64,000 bases of DNA. Origin: Lawsonella clevelandensis. GTDB lineage: Bacteria; Actinomycetota; Actinomycetes; Mycobacteriales; Mycobacteriaceae. Where the stretch lies: NCBI RefSeq assembly GCF_003241315.1, contig NZ_QFOZ01000002.1, forward strand, positions 1-64,000. Reading direction: 5' to 3'. This document shows positions 26,656-35,543 of the stretch, one piece after another (the stretch's first letter is position 1; every line of letters begins with the position of its first letter). The position numbers and the translations under genes were made by a program. Below the pieces are notes generated by a model. That model did no database searches. It was given only the letters and a program-made list of their open reading frames with translations, and had not been told where the DNA came from.

Positions 26656-26693
26656 CAGGGGCGGGCTGGGCAATATTCCCAGACCCGCCCCTG
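26656..26693 (+). terminator. GC-rich terminator after rpmA
   Basis: CAGGGGCGGG pairs with CCCGCCCCTG, with an inner TGGG/CCCA stem. Little T-tract follows. Confidence 0.75.
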
Positions 26694-26740
26694 CTGCATA
26701 CTTAAGGCAGACACAATCACCCACACTTACGGAGAGTATG

Positions 26741-28216
26741 ATGGCACGCTTCATTGACCGAGTGACGCTACATGTTACTGCCGGTAACGGTGGACACGGT
26801 TGCGCCTCTGTACACCGGGAAAAATTTAAGCCTCTCGGCGGACCCGATGGTGGCAACGGAGGACGCGGCGGCAACGTTGTTCTTGTTGTCGATCCGCAAG
26901 TTCATACTCTGCTCGACTTCCACTTCAGCCCCCATGCAAAAGCTGAAAAAGGTCAACCTGGTATGGGGTCTAACCGCAATGGGGCGCAGGGGGAGGATCT
27001 CATTCTTAAAGTGCCCGATGGTACTGTCGTGACGACGCCCGACGGGGAGTTGCTGGCTGACCTTACTGGTGCGGGAACTGAATTCATTGTTGCTAAAGGT
27101 GGCAATGGGGGGTTGGGGAACGCTGCACTTATTTCCAAAACTCGAAAAGCTCCCGGTTTCGCACTTCTCGGTGAAGAGGGGGAGAGCTGTGATGTTGTTC
27201 TTGAGTTGAAGTCGGTTGCTGATGTAGGACTTGTTGGATTCCCCTCAGCAGGAAAGTCCTCCCTTATTAGTGTGTTGTCTGCTGCTAAACCCAAAATTGC
27301 TGACTACCCCTTCACCACTCTGCAACCCAATCTAGGGGTTGTGACAGCAGGAAATACCACCTACACCATTGCCGATGTTCCTGGGCTTATTCCTGGTGCT
27401 GCGGAGGGTCGTGGTTTAGGACTAGATTTCTTGCGGCATATTGAGCGCACTGCGGTATTGGCCCATATTGTTGACTGCGCCACGCTTGAACCAGGACGGG
27501 ATCCCATCAGTGATGTTGACGCACTCGAGGCAGAACTCTCTGCCTATGAGCCGGCGTTAGCGGGAGATACCGGGTTGGGTGATCTTGCTGACCGTCCACG
27601 TATTGTGGTTCTTAATAAAATTGATATTCCCGAGGCTAGAGAACTGGCAGATTTTGTGAAAGATGACTTCACGGCACGGGGCTGGCCAGTTTTTGAAATC
27701 TCTACAATTACCCACGAGGGTCTTAAAGAGCTTTCCTACGCACTGGCCACAATGGTGGAGGACTATCGTCGTGACCACCCGGTGGAGAGGGAAAAACGGG
27801 TGTATGTTCGGCCGCAGATGCAGGAAGACGATACCTTCCAGGTTCGTCGCGATCCAGAAATCTCCGGTGGTTTCATTGTGGAGGGTGCTAAGCCGTCGCG
27901 CTGGGTTGCCCAAACTGCTTTCGATAATGATGAGGCTGTTGGTTTCTTGGCGGATCGTCTTGCCAAACTTGGTGTAGAGGATGCTTTGGCGGAAGCGGGC
28001 GCTGTTCCCGGCTGTTGCGTCACCATCGGTGATGTGTGCTTCGATTGGGAGCCCAGCACGGTGGCAGGTGTTGATATGACACCTACTGGGCGCGGCACAG
28101 ATGTACGCCTGGACCAGAATAATCGAGTCAGTGCGAAGGAGCGTCGTCACGCTAAGCGTATTCGCCATGGTTTGGCGGATGAAGACTCCGATATGAATGA
28201 CGAAAGTACCTGGTAG
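26741..28216 (+). CDS. obg: GTPase Obg (CgtA)
   Basis: A 491-residue essential GTPase involved in 50S assembly. The glycine-rich Obg fold (GNGGHGCASVHREK... GGNGGRGGNV) comes first. The G domain has GFPSAGKSSL (G1), DVPGLIPGA (G3) and NKID (G4). The C-terminal OCT domain carries FIVEGAKPSRWV. Two ATGs in tandem follow GGAGAGT; the second (26741) has better spacing and gives the family start MARFIDRV. proB begins 3 nt after the stop, so they form an operon. Confidence 0.96.
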   Translation: MARFIDRVTLHVTAGNGGHGCASVHREKFKPLGGPDGGNGGRGGNVVLVVDPQVHTLLDFHFSPHAKAEKGQPGMGSNRNGAQGEDLILKVPDGTVVTTPDGELLADLTGAGTEFIVAKGGNGGLGNAALISKTRKAPGFALLGEEGESCDVVLELKSVADVGLVGFPSAGKSSLISVLSAAKPKIADYPFTTLQPNLGVVTAGNTTYTIADVPGLIPGAAEGRGLGLDFLRHIERTAVLAHIVDCATLEPGRDPISDVDALEAELSAYEPALAGDTGLGDLADRPRIVVLNKIDIPEARELADFVKDDFTARGWPVFEISTITHEGLKELSYALATMVEDYRRDHPVEREKRVYVRPQMQEDDTFQVRRDPEISGGFIVEGAKPSRWVAQTAFDNDEAVGFLADRLAKLGVEDALAEAGAVPGCCVTIGDVCFDWEPSTVAGVDMTPTGRGTDVRLDQNNRVSAKERRHAKRIRHGLADEDSDMNDESTW

Positions 28217-28219
28217 CAA

Positions 28220-29365
28220 ATGTCTGGCTCATATTCAGAAGAACACTCTGCCAAGCGATTGTCGGAGCAGTCGGCGGCGCGGAAGGCTGTGCGGACAGCG
28301 CGTCGTCTTGTTGTGAAGATTGGCTCATCGTCAATTTCACATGCAGGCGGGGGACTTGATCGGGAAAAACTCGACACGTTAACGACTGCGTTAGAACAGC
28401 GCATGGCTGCCGGATCAGATGTTTTTGTGGTGTCCTCTGGAGCTATTTCCGCCGGCATAACGCCACTCGAATTGCACAAGCGACCCCGCGATATTGCCAC
28501 TAAGCAGGCTGCTGCCGCAGTTGGGCAGATTGAATTGGCGAAGGCGTGGGGGGAGTCTTTTAGTAGGTATGAAAGAACTGCGGCACAGGTATTACTCACT
28601 GCGAGTGATTTAGGGAAGCGAGATCGGGCGCGGAATGCACAGAATACGCTAGATCGTCTGCGTCTCTTGCATGCTGTTCCCATCATTAATGAGAACGATA
28701 CGGTTGCCACGGATGAAATTCGTTTTGGTGACAATGACCGACTAGCGGCTCTTGTGGCACATTTAGTGTCTGCCGATGCGCTTGTACTGTTGTCGGATGT
28801 GGATGGTCTCTACGATTCTGATCCCCGCCAGGGAAATGCTGTTTTTATTCCTGAAGTAGCCCATCCAGCAGCTATTGAGGGAGTGGAAGCAGGCGATGGG
28901 GGAGCATTAGGTACTGGGGGGATGGCGTCTAAACTGTCGTCTGCACTTCTTGCCGCCGACGCTGGTGTACCGGTTCTGCTGGCGTCGTCCGATGCTGCAG
29001 AGGAAGCACTGTGTGATGCTTCCGTGGGGACTGTTTTTGCAGCCCGTCCGAAGCGGATGACTGCTAAAAAGTTTTGGGTACGCTACTCTGCGGATAATGC
29101 GGGTGTGTTGACCATTGATGAGGGGGCGGCAGATGCCGTGCGCCATCGTCGTAGCTTATTGGCGGCTGGTGTCGTGACGGGGGAGGGGGATTTTCACGGC
29201 GGAGACGTTGTGGAGGTGCGTACTCGCGCAGGTGAGCTTGTTGGGCGTGGGATTGTTGCTTATGCTGCTGCTGAAATGGAGTTTCTCTATCGAATGAGTA
29301 CAGCAGAGCTGCCGCGGGAATTGCATGCTCCTGTGATCCATGCGGATGATTTTGTTGTGATGTAG
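28220..29365 (+). CDS. proB: Glutamate 5-kinase with PUA domain
   Basis: A 381-residue enzyme phosphorylating glutamate in the first step of proline synthesis. The amino-acid kinase domain has VVKIGSSSI, VVSSGAISAG, NENDTVATDEIRFGDND and GTGGMASKL. The C-terminal PUA domain starts around 295 (GVLTIDEGAADAV). An N-terminal 27-residue head precedes the kinase. It overlaps the obg transcription unit. proA, usually close by, is displaced 6 kb downstream by the phosphoesterase block. Confidence 0.96.
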   Translation: MSGSYSEEHSAKRLSEQSAARKAVRTARRLVVKIGSSSISHAGGGLDREKLDTLTTALEQRMAAGSDVFVVSSGAISAGITPLELHKRPRDIATKQAAAAVGQIELAKAWGESFSRYERTAAQVLLTASDLGKRDRARNAQNTLDRLRLLHAVPIINENDTVATDEIRFGDNDRLAALVAHLVSADALVLLSDVDGLYDSDPRQGNAVFIPEVAHPAAIEGVEAGDGGALGTGGMASKLSSALLAADAGVPVLLASSDAAEEALCDASVGTVFAARPKRMTAKKFWVRYSADNAGVLTIDEGAADAVRHRRSLLAAGVVTGEGDFHGGDVVEVRTRAGELVGRGIVAYAAAEMEFLYRMSTAELPRELHAPVIHADDFVVM

Positions 29366-29476
29366 GCCTACATAAGTCATAAGTGAATTTTTAACGACGT
29401 ACTGGTTACTGAAATTATTTAAACGCGTGAAAAGTATGTGACTTGCTTACTATCACTTATACACACTGTAGACAGA

Positions 29477-29482
29477 TACGAT
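29477..29482 (+). promoter_or_regulatory. Leaderless-type -10 element of phosphoesterase copy 1
   Basis: TACGAT ends 6 nt before ATG 29489, which has no Shine-Dalgarno sequence. Copies 2 and 3 have TACCCT and TACCGT in the same place. Confidence 0.5.
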
Positions 29483-29488
29483 AATTTC

Positions 29489-30910
29489 ATGGGTATGAGC
29501 GAAACTATCAATTCCCCGATTACCCGCCGATCATTCTTGACCGGTTCAGCTGCCCTCGGTATCGGGGTAGCCTCTGCCCTCGCACTGTCCGGCCCGCAGG
29601 CTTCTGCAGCAACAGTCAACGACGCTGTCTTGCCCAATGCTCCCAAAGCAAAGTCTGGAGATAAAGTAGTTGTCTCCGACCTGGAAGTTATGACAGCAAC
29701 TCCCACCAGCATCACGTTCTCCTGGTCCACTTTCAAAGAACCTCACACGGATCACGTTATTGCCGAGCGTGTAGCCTCCGATTGTGAGGTATGGCTAGGG
29801 CGCAACAATACCAAGGAACCTCTCCGTTGCGTCCATAAGGGTTACTCCACAACAGGTTTCCACTATGTCACTGTTTGTGGCTTAAAGCCCAACACTGAGT
29901 ACCGTTTTGAATGCCGCTCCTTCGGCAAAAAGGCTGATCCTGGCTTCTGGTTCACCCAGGTTTTCGATGAACCAGAAGTAACTGGTGTCGTCTCAACAAT
30001 CGAACGACCAACCGGCAAATACATTCAGACCGTAGCCGTCGCCAATGACATCCACATTGGCATGTCCGGCAAGTCCATCAACTCCACACCATGGCCCGAA
30101 ATCATGGTGTCCAGCATGCTCGCAGAAATAAAACGCCGCGGAATTCCACACGTCTTCATCAACGGAGACCTGTGTGACCACGGCAAGCTGGAAGAAGCAC
30201 AGACACTTAAGCGTCTGCTGTCTGCATTCGGTGAATACCAAAAAGACTACTACATGGTTCGTGGTAACCACGATGGCTTTGGTATGCCCGCTGGACCACA
30301 CTCCTTTGATCCCATCCAGAAGGTATTCCCACAGCATAAGCTCCAGACCTGCTGGACAATGAACTACGGTAAACTCCGTGTTCTCGGTATCGACTCCTCC
30401 CGCACCATGAACAATGCCGGCGTTATTACGGACAAGCAGTTCCAGGAGATCGAACGCATCCTTATGCAAGATCCCAACCGCCCCACGTTCGTCATGGCGC
30501 ACCACCCCGTCACCGAAGAAGCCGCCCTCACTAACGCTGGTCAACGCCCCTTCATTCTCGATAAGAAGGACTCTATGCGGTTGCAGCGTATCTTCCAGAA
30601 GGCGCCGGGCGTGTTCTTTATGGCGGCTGGCCACACACACCGTGCCCACCGTGACGCTGCCGATCTACCGGGCGGTCCGCAGTTCGCCCAGTTCTGTGCT
30701 AGCACCCCCTACCCAGGTGGCTTTACCCTCATGGATATTTATGAAGGCGGCTACACAGTAACTTTCCACCGTGCAGCTACCGGGCAGGCACTTCAGCAGA
30801 TTGCCTACAACCGCCACAAGGAATCTGCAGGCTTCTACGGTGAGTACACCATCTCGCGTATGAAAGATCGTTGCTTCACCGTAAAGCGCGATATGTCCGC
30901 ACTGCGTTAA
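29489..30910 (+). CDS. Tat-exported metallophosphoesterase, copy 1
   Basis: 473 residues. The N-terminus has a twin-arginine signal (ITRRSFLTGSAAL, RR 13-14) with cleavage about ASA|AT at 40. A fibronectin-III-like domain follows (about 61-160), as in purple acid phosphatases. The calcineurin-like fold has all metal-site blocks: DIH (187-189), NGDLCDHG (GD 226-227), GNHD (259-262), AHHP (338-339) and GHTH (381-384). It should hydrolyse phosphomonoesters or phosphodiesters outside the membrane; the substrate is unknown. ATG 29489 is chosen because TACGAT lies 6 nt upstream; ATG 29495 is possible. It is the first of three tandem paralogues and the most divergent. Confidence 0.88.
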   Translation: MGMSETINSPITRRSFLTGSAALGIGVASALALSGPQASAATVNDAVLPNAPKAKSGDKVVVSDLEVMTATPTSITFSWSTFKEPHTDHVIAERVASDCEVWLGRNNTKEPLRCVHKGYSTTGFHYVTVCGLKPNTEYRFECRSFGKKADPGFWFTQVFDEPEVTGVVSTIERPTGKYIQTVAVANDIHIGMSGKSINSTPWPEIMVSSMLAEIKRRGIPHVFINGDLCDHGKLEEAQTLKRLLSAFGEYQKDYYMVRGNHDGFGMPAGPHSFDPIQKVFPQHKLQTCWTMNYGKLRVLGIDSSRTMNNAGVITDKQFQEIERILMQDPNRPTFVMAHHPVTEEAALTNAGQRPFILDKKDSMRLQRIFQKAPGVFFMAAGHTHRAHRDAADLPGGPQFAQFCASTPYPGGFTLMDIYEGGYTVTFHRAATGQALQQIAYNRHKESAGFYGEYTISRMKDRCFTVKRDMSALR

Positions 30911-31037
30911 TTAGTACTGTTAGTTAATACTGGCTAGTACTAGATCGTTTGATAAGTCCGTCATCTTCCCCTCTGCTTGCTATGTGCATGTCATGAGAAG
31001 GTGACGGACTTTGTATCTATCAGTTTGTCTATTAATT

Positions 31038-31056
31038 AGTTATGTAAAGTTTACTT
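31038..31056 (+). promoter_or_regulatory. Shared 19-bp motif upstream of phosphoesterase copy 2
   Basis: AGTTATGTAAAGTTTACTT, at -84 to -66 from ATG 31122. It matches the motif before copy 3 at 17 of 19 positions and lies at the same distance. Repeated GTTA/GTTT half-sites 10 nt apart suggest binding of a dimeric response regulator. Confidence 0.6.
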
Positions 31057-31121
31057 GGCATAAATATCGTGCTTACTATGCGGTTTCATGAACGTTAAAG
31101 CAAGTGGATACCCTGCCTGGT

Positions 31122-32552
31122 ATGAGAGAAAATACTCCGGCTGACCATACTCTTTCTCACCAGATGTTTACACGGCGCTCTTTTCTTGCGGGAAGCGCGG
31201 CGTTAGGTCTCGGTGCAGCTACCGTTCTTACTGGACCGCGTGCCTCCGCAGCTAGCCCAGTAATAACCCCGTTACCTGCGGCACCGACTGCCACCCCAGA
31301 TGTCACCACTGTTGTTAGCGATCTTGAAGTTCTCACTGCGACAACAACTAGTCTGGTATTCGCCTGGAGTACTTTTAAAACTCCCCATACTCATCATCTC
31401 TATCCCAATGATCGTGTCGCCTCCGATGGGGAAGTCTGGCTAGCTCCCGCCGATAGTAAAGAACCATTGCGATGCGTGCACCGCTCCTACTCGAAAACCG
31501 GATTCCACTACGTCACCATCCAAGGCTTGAAACCCAATACTCGCTACCGCTATGAATGCCGTTCTTTGGGGAAGAAAGCAACACCGGGTTTCTGGTTTAC
31601 ACAAGTTTTCCTAGAACCAGAAGTAACCGGTGTTGTGTCAACAATTCCGCAACCCACAGGTCGTTATATTCAAACTGTGGCCGTTGCCAACGATATTCAC
31701 CTGGGTATGGAAGGCGCAGGTATCACGGAGGCTCCTTGGTCCGAAGTGATGATTATGTCTATGCTGCAGGAGATTAAACGCCGCAATCTCTCCCGTATCT
31801 ATATCAATGGTGATCTATGTGACCACGGCACTCTAGAAGAAGCGAAGAAACTACGGGGAATGCTCAATACATTCGGCAAATACCACAAAGACTACTTCCT
31901 TGTGCGGGGTAACCATGAAGGATATGACATGAAAACCATGTCAGACTTTGACCCCATTCACGCTGTCTTCCCCAAACATAAGATGCAGACTAGCTGGTCC
32001 GTTCATGACGGGAAACTTCGCGTAGTAGGAATTGACGGCTCCACGCCAAGCTGCCACTCTGGATCACTCACAGATGAGAACTTCCGCAGTGTCGAAAAGA
32101 TTCTGTTGTCCGATCCGCATCGTCCTACTTTGGTGTTGTCGCACTTCCCGGTGACGGAAGAAGCCGCCCTTACCAATGTGGGGCAGCGGCGCTTCATCTA
32201 TAACAAGAAGGATTCTATGCGGTTGCAGCGTCTTTTCCAGAAGGCGCCGGGCGTGTTCTTTATGGCGGCTGGCCATACGCACCGCGCTCACCGCGATGCT
32301 CCTGACCTACCGGGCGGTCCGCAGTTTGCCCAGTTCTGTGCTACGACACCGTTCCCGGGAGGCTTCACCCTTATGGATATTTATGAGGGTGGTTATACGG
32401 TGACGTTCCACCGCACTCCAGCTGCGCAGGCGCTGGCACAGACGGCTTTCAATCGTTACGACAAGGCGTATGGCTGCTATGGGGAGTACACGATCTCGCG
32501 TATGTGTGATCGTTGCTATACCGTGAAGCGGGATATGTCAGCATTGCGTTAG
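31122..32552 (+). CDS. Tat-exported metallophosphoesterase, copy 2
   Basis: 476 residues, same architecture as copy 1: twin-arginine leader (MFTRRSFLAGSAALG), cleavage near ASA|AS, Fn3-like domain, then the phosphoesterase with NDIHLG, INGDLCDHG, RGNHEG (Glu in place of the last Asp of GNHD, a tolerated change), SHFPVTEEAA and GHTHRAH. ATG 31122 is chosen because the flanking cctggtATG aligns with ccaggtATG of copy 3 and TACCCT lies 7 nt upstream; GTG 31104 is in frame. It is much closer to copy 3 than to copy 1. Several stretches are nucleotide-identical to copy 3. Confidence 0.87.
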   Translation: MRENTPADHTLSHQMFTRRSFLAGSAALGLGAATVLTGPRASAASPVITPLPAAPTATPDVTTVVSDLEVLTATTTSLVFAWSTFKTPHTHHLYPNDRVASDGEVWLAPADSKEPLRCVHRSYSKTGFHYVTIQGLKPNTRYRYECRSLGKKATPGFWFTQVFLEPEVTGVVSTIPQPTGRYIQTVAVANDIHLGMEGAGITEAPWSEVMIMSMLQEIKRRNLSRIYINGDLCDHGTLEEAKKLRGMLNTFGKYHKDYFLVRGNHEGYDMKTMSDFDPIHAVFPKHKMQTSWSVHDGKLRVVGIDGSTPSCHSGSLTDENFRSVEKILLSDPHRPTLVLSHFPVTEEAALTNVGQRRFIYNKKDSMRLQRLFQKAPGVFFMAAGHTHRAHRDAPDLPGGPQFAQFCATTPFPGGFTLMDIYEGGYTVTFHRTPAAQALAQTAFNRYDKAYGCYGEYTISRMCDRCYTVKRDMSALR

Positions 32553-32614
32553 CAGTATCGGCTTACTTCTTGTTTTTCTTGCCAAAAAACTAAATTTTCT
32601 ATATATAAGTGAAT

Positions 32615-32633
32615 AGTTATGAAAAGTTCACTT
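32615..32633 (+). promoter_or_regulatory. Shared 19-bp motif upstream of phosphoesterase copy 3
   Basis: AGTTATGAAAAGTTCACTT at -85 to -67 from ATG 32700. Its right end also forms an inverted repeat, AAGTGAA (32607-32613) with TTCACTT (32627-32633). Confidence 0.6.
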
Positions 32634-32659
32634 ACCTTCAATGCCAATGCCACCAAACA

Positions 32660-32681
32660 GTTAAAGCAATGTTAAAGCCAT
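32660..32681 (+). repeat. 11-bp direct repeat in the copy 3 promoter
   Basis: GTTAAAGCAAT then GTTAAAGCCAT, head to tail, at -40 to -19. The copy 2 promoter has one GTTAAAGCAA at -28 to -19. An 11-bp period is one helical turn, typical of OmpR/PhoB-family operators. Confidence 0.6.
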
Positions 32682-32699
32682 CGTTTACCGTATCCAGGT

Positions 32700-34127
32700 A
32701 TGAACGAGAACTCACTGAATAATCGTGATATCACCCGTCGCTCCTTCCTCGCCGGAACCGCTGCAATGGGTGTTGGGGCTGCTGCCGTCCTCACTGGACC
32801 GCGCGCCTCTGCTGCTAGTCCGGTAGCAACCCCGCTACCCGCTGCCCCCGCTGCTAACACCAGTAGGGACGTTGTCGTTACCGATCTTGAAGTCATCACC
32901 GCCACTCCCACCAGTCTGGTGTTCAGCTGGACTACGTTCAAAAATCCTCACTCTACACATCTCCACCCCAATGATCGCGTCGCCTCCGATGGGGAAGTCT
33001 GGCTAGCACCAGCCGATACCCGGGAACCATTGCGATGCGTGCACCGCTCCTACTCGAAAACTGGCTTCCACTACGTCACCATCCAGGGACTAAAACCAGA
33101 CACCCGCTACCATTTCGAGTGCCGCTCTCTGGGAAAGAAAGCAGAAGCCGGCCTGTGGTTCACCAATATCTTCAATGAACCAGAAGTAACCGGCATCGTG
33201 TCAACTATTCCGCAACCCACTGGCCGCTACATTCAAACTGTGGCCGTTGCCAACGATATTCACCTGGGTATGGAAGGTAAGGGCGTCACCGATTGTTCTT
33301 GGTCTGAAGCAATGATCTCTTCACTTCTTCACGAAGTGAAGCACCGCAACCTTTCTCGCATCTACGTCAATGGTGACCTCTGTGACCACGGTAAACATGA
33401 TGAAGCTAAACGCCTGCGCGCACTCATGGATACGTTCGGTGGCTACCAGAAGGATTACTTCCTGGTTCGCGGTAATCACGATGGCTACGGAATGAAAGGT
33501 TACGACCTGAACCATTCCGTTTTTGACCCCTTCCAAGCTGTCTTTCCGAAGCACAAGCTACAAACCACCTGGTCCGTTCTGGATAAGAAACTGCGCATTG
33601 TTGGAGTTGACGGTTCACACCCCGGTAAAGACTCCGGCGAACTAACCGAAGCCAACTACCGCAGCATCGAAAAGATTCTGCTGTCCGATCCGCATCGTCC
33701 TACTTTGGTGTTGTCGCACTTCCCGGTGACGGAAGAAGCCGCCCTCACCAACGCAGGGCAACGCCCCTTCATCTACAACAAGAAGGACTCTATGCGGTTG
33801 CAGCGTCTTTTCCAGAAGGCGCCGGGCGTGTTCTTTATGGCGGCTGGCCATACACACCGTGCTCACCGCGATGCCCCTGATCTGCCGGGTGGTCCGCAGT
33901 TCGCCCAGTTCTGCGCCACGACACCCTTCCCCGGCGGCTTCACCCTCATGGATTTCTACGAGGATGGCTACACGGTAACCTTCCACCGGACCCCCACCGC
34001 GCAAGCCTTGGCGCAGACTGCTTTCAATCGCTACGACAAGTCCTTCGGGTTCTATGGTGAATACACTGTAAGCCGCATGCAGGATCGCTGCTTCACGGTA
34101 AAGAAGGATATGTCTGCTCTCGCTTAG
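32700..34127 (+). CDS. Tat-exported metallophosphoesterase, copy 3
   Basis: 475 residues, nearly the same as copy 2: ITRRSFLAGTAAMGVG twin-arginine leader, ASA|AS cleavage, Fn3-like domain starting DLEVITATPTSLVFSW, and the motifs NDIHLG, VNGDLCDHG, RGNHDG, SHFPVTEEAA and GHTHRAH. The start ATG 32700 lacks a Shine-Dalgarno sequence and has TACCGT 8 nt upstream. The yibE/F-like gene begins 55 nt downstream. Likely located at the cell surface, where it would release phosphate or process envelope phosphoesters. That is inference from the fold and export signal. Confidence 0.88.
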   Translation: MNENSLNNRDITRRSFLAGTAAMGVGAAAVLTGPRASAASPVATPLPAAPAANTSRDVVVTDLEVITATPTSLVFSWTTFKNPHSTHLHPNDRVASDGEVWLAPADTREPLRCVHRSYSKTGFHYVTIQGLKPDTRYHFECRSLGKKAEAGLWFTNIFNEPEVTGIVSTIPQPTGRYIQTVAVANDIHLGMEGKGVTDCSWSEAMISSLLHEVKHRNLSRIYVNGDLCDHGKHDEAKRLRALMDTFGGYQKDYFLVRGNHDGYGMKGYDLNHSVFDPFQAVFPKHKLQTTWSVLDKKLRIVGVDGSHPGKDSGELTEANYRSIEKILLSDPHRPTLVLSHFPVTEEAALTNAGQRPFIYNKKDSMRLQRLFQKAPGVFFMAAGHTHRAHRDAPDLPGGPQFAQFCATTPFPGGFTLMDFYEDGYTVTFHRTPTAQALAQTAFNRYDKSFGFYGEYTVSRMQDRCFTVKKDMSALA

Positions 34128-34182
34128 TAGATAGAATGATGGGTACCCTAATCTCTTCACTTGATGGGCAGGTACCTTTACC

Positions 34183-35463
34183 ATGGGAAAACTACGCCTA
34201 AAGACCGCTGCTGAAAAAACTGTCGCTAGTATTCTAGTGCTCTTCGGCATCGCTACTCTGATAGGCGTAGTTCTCCTGTGGCCTTCGGGCACATCCATGG
34301 CTGTTGACAGCACCCTCAAACAGTCCATGGGTATGAACGATAATTTGGTCTACGGAAAAGTCCTTGAAGAAGGGTACATGGACTGCAACAGTACCCTCTT
34401 TGGGCATCCCATGGATGCCCAACTACACTTTCCGGAAGGGTCATTATCCACCGCTGCACGCGGTAACGTAAAAGGCCAATGTCCAGCCGTGGTCGTCGAT
34501 ATTCGCAGTGGCAAGAACGCCTCCCAATTCGTCGTCCTCAACAATCGGGTAGTGGGCAATTCCATCATGGTGAAAAAGGGCGATGCTATCCGCATGGCCC
34601 AAGAAGATACTGACGGTAAAACACGCTATGTTTTTGAAGATATGGACAGGCGTGTCCCACTTGCTCTCTGGCTGGGTGTAACAGTGCTCTGCGTCGTACT
34701 CGCAGGCGCGTGGAAGGGCCTCCGCGCAGTTATTGGCGTAGTTGTGACATTATCTGTCGTCGTGCTGTGGATACTCCCCGCTATCCTATCGGGGCGACCC
34801 GTCATCATTACCGCAGTAGTGGGGTCGGCTTTAGCGCTTTTCCTTGTCATGTTCTTCGTTCACGGGTTCAGCTGGAAAACTGCGTCAGCGCTCCTTGGAA
34901 CGCTTATATCCCTCCTTATTGCGGTCGCCATGAGCCAATTAGCGGTGCAGACGACACATATTACGGGTATGTCCGAAGAACAAAATGTCACTATGCAGAT
35001 GTACATGGGGCAGCTTCCCGTTGTGGGACTGGTCATCGCTGGTTTTATTATTGGCACTATTGGTGTCCTGAACGATGTCACAATTAGCCAAGCAGCTACT
35101 GTGTATGAACTCGCTGAAATAGATCCCCGTGCTTCTGCACGTCGTATTTTTAGCGGCGCAATGCGGGTAGGACGAGACCACATATCCTCTATGCTGTATA
35201 CCCTGGTACTGGCCTATACCGGCTCCGTACTTCCCCTCCTTCTCCTCATACAGCAATCATCACGAGGTATGTGGGAAGTATTAAACGGGGAGGTTATCGC
35301 TGTGGAAATGCTGCGATCAATGGTGGGCGCAATTACTTTAGCGCTGTCATTCCCCCTCACGAACGCAATCGCAACATGGTTAGCAGTTCCGCATCAGCCC
35401 CGTGAAAGTAACGTTGTAGAGCAGAGTGCTCCTGTCAATAATCCTGGCCGGCATCGGAGATAA
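34183..35463 (+). CDS. YibE/F-like multi-pass membrane protein
   Basis: 426 residues. One N-terminal membrane segment (TVASILVLFGIATLIGVVLL), an extracytoplasmic domain of about 130 residues with two cysteines (about C64, C96), then seven or so membrane helices. The conserved YibE/F core GVLNDVTISQAATVYEL is present, along with RIFSGAMRVGRDHISSM. Family function is not established; it has been suggested to be a transporter. It follows the phosphoesterases on the same strand and may be cotranscribed with copy 3. If so, uptake or release of a product of the enzymes is a plausible but untested role. Confidence 0.85.
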   Translation: MGKLRLKTAAEKTVASILVLFGIATLIGVVLLWPSGTSMAVDSTLKQSMGMNDNLVYGKVLEEGYMDCNSTLFGHPMDAQLHFPEGSLSTAARGNVKGQCPAVVVDIRSGKNASQFVVLNNRVVGNSIMVKKGDAIRMAQEDTDGKTRYVFEDMDRRVPLALWLGVTVLCVVLAGAWKGLRAVIGVVVTLSVVVLWILPAILSGRPVIITAVVGSALALFLVMFFVHGFSWKTASALLGTLISLLIAVAMSQLAVQTTHITGMSEEQNVTMQMYMGQLPVVGLVIAGFIIGTIGVLNDVTISQAATVYELAEIDPRASARRIFSGAMRVGRDHISSMLYTLVLAYTGSVLPLLLLIQQSSRGMWEVLNGEVIAVEMLRSMVGAITLALSFPLTNAIATWLAVPHQPRESNVVEQSAPVNNPGRHRR

Positions 35464-35491
35464 GTTAGACAGTATCGGCCATAAGCCAGTA

Positions 35492-35520
35492 TTCTGCACC
35501 AGTTCTGCACCAGTTCTGTA
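35492..35520 (+). repeat. 11-bp tandem repeats upstream of proA
   Basis: TTCTGCACCAG occurs twice head to tail (35492-35502, 35503-35513), with a third partial TTCTGTA. They cover about -52 to -24 relative to the proA start, so they may be operator half-sites or a slippage tract. Confidence 0.75.
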
Positions 35521-35531
35521 TGAGGTAACGG

Positions 35532-35537
35532 TAGGCT
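35532..35537 (+). promoter_or_regulatory. Leaderless-type -10 element of proA
   Basis: TAGGCT lies 6 nt before ATG 35544; no ribosome-binding site is seen. Confidence 0.55.
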
Positions 35538-35543
35538 AGACAC

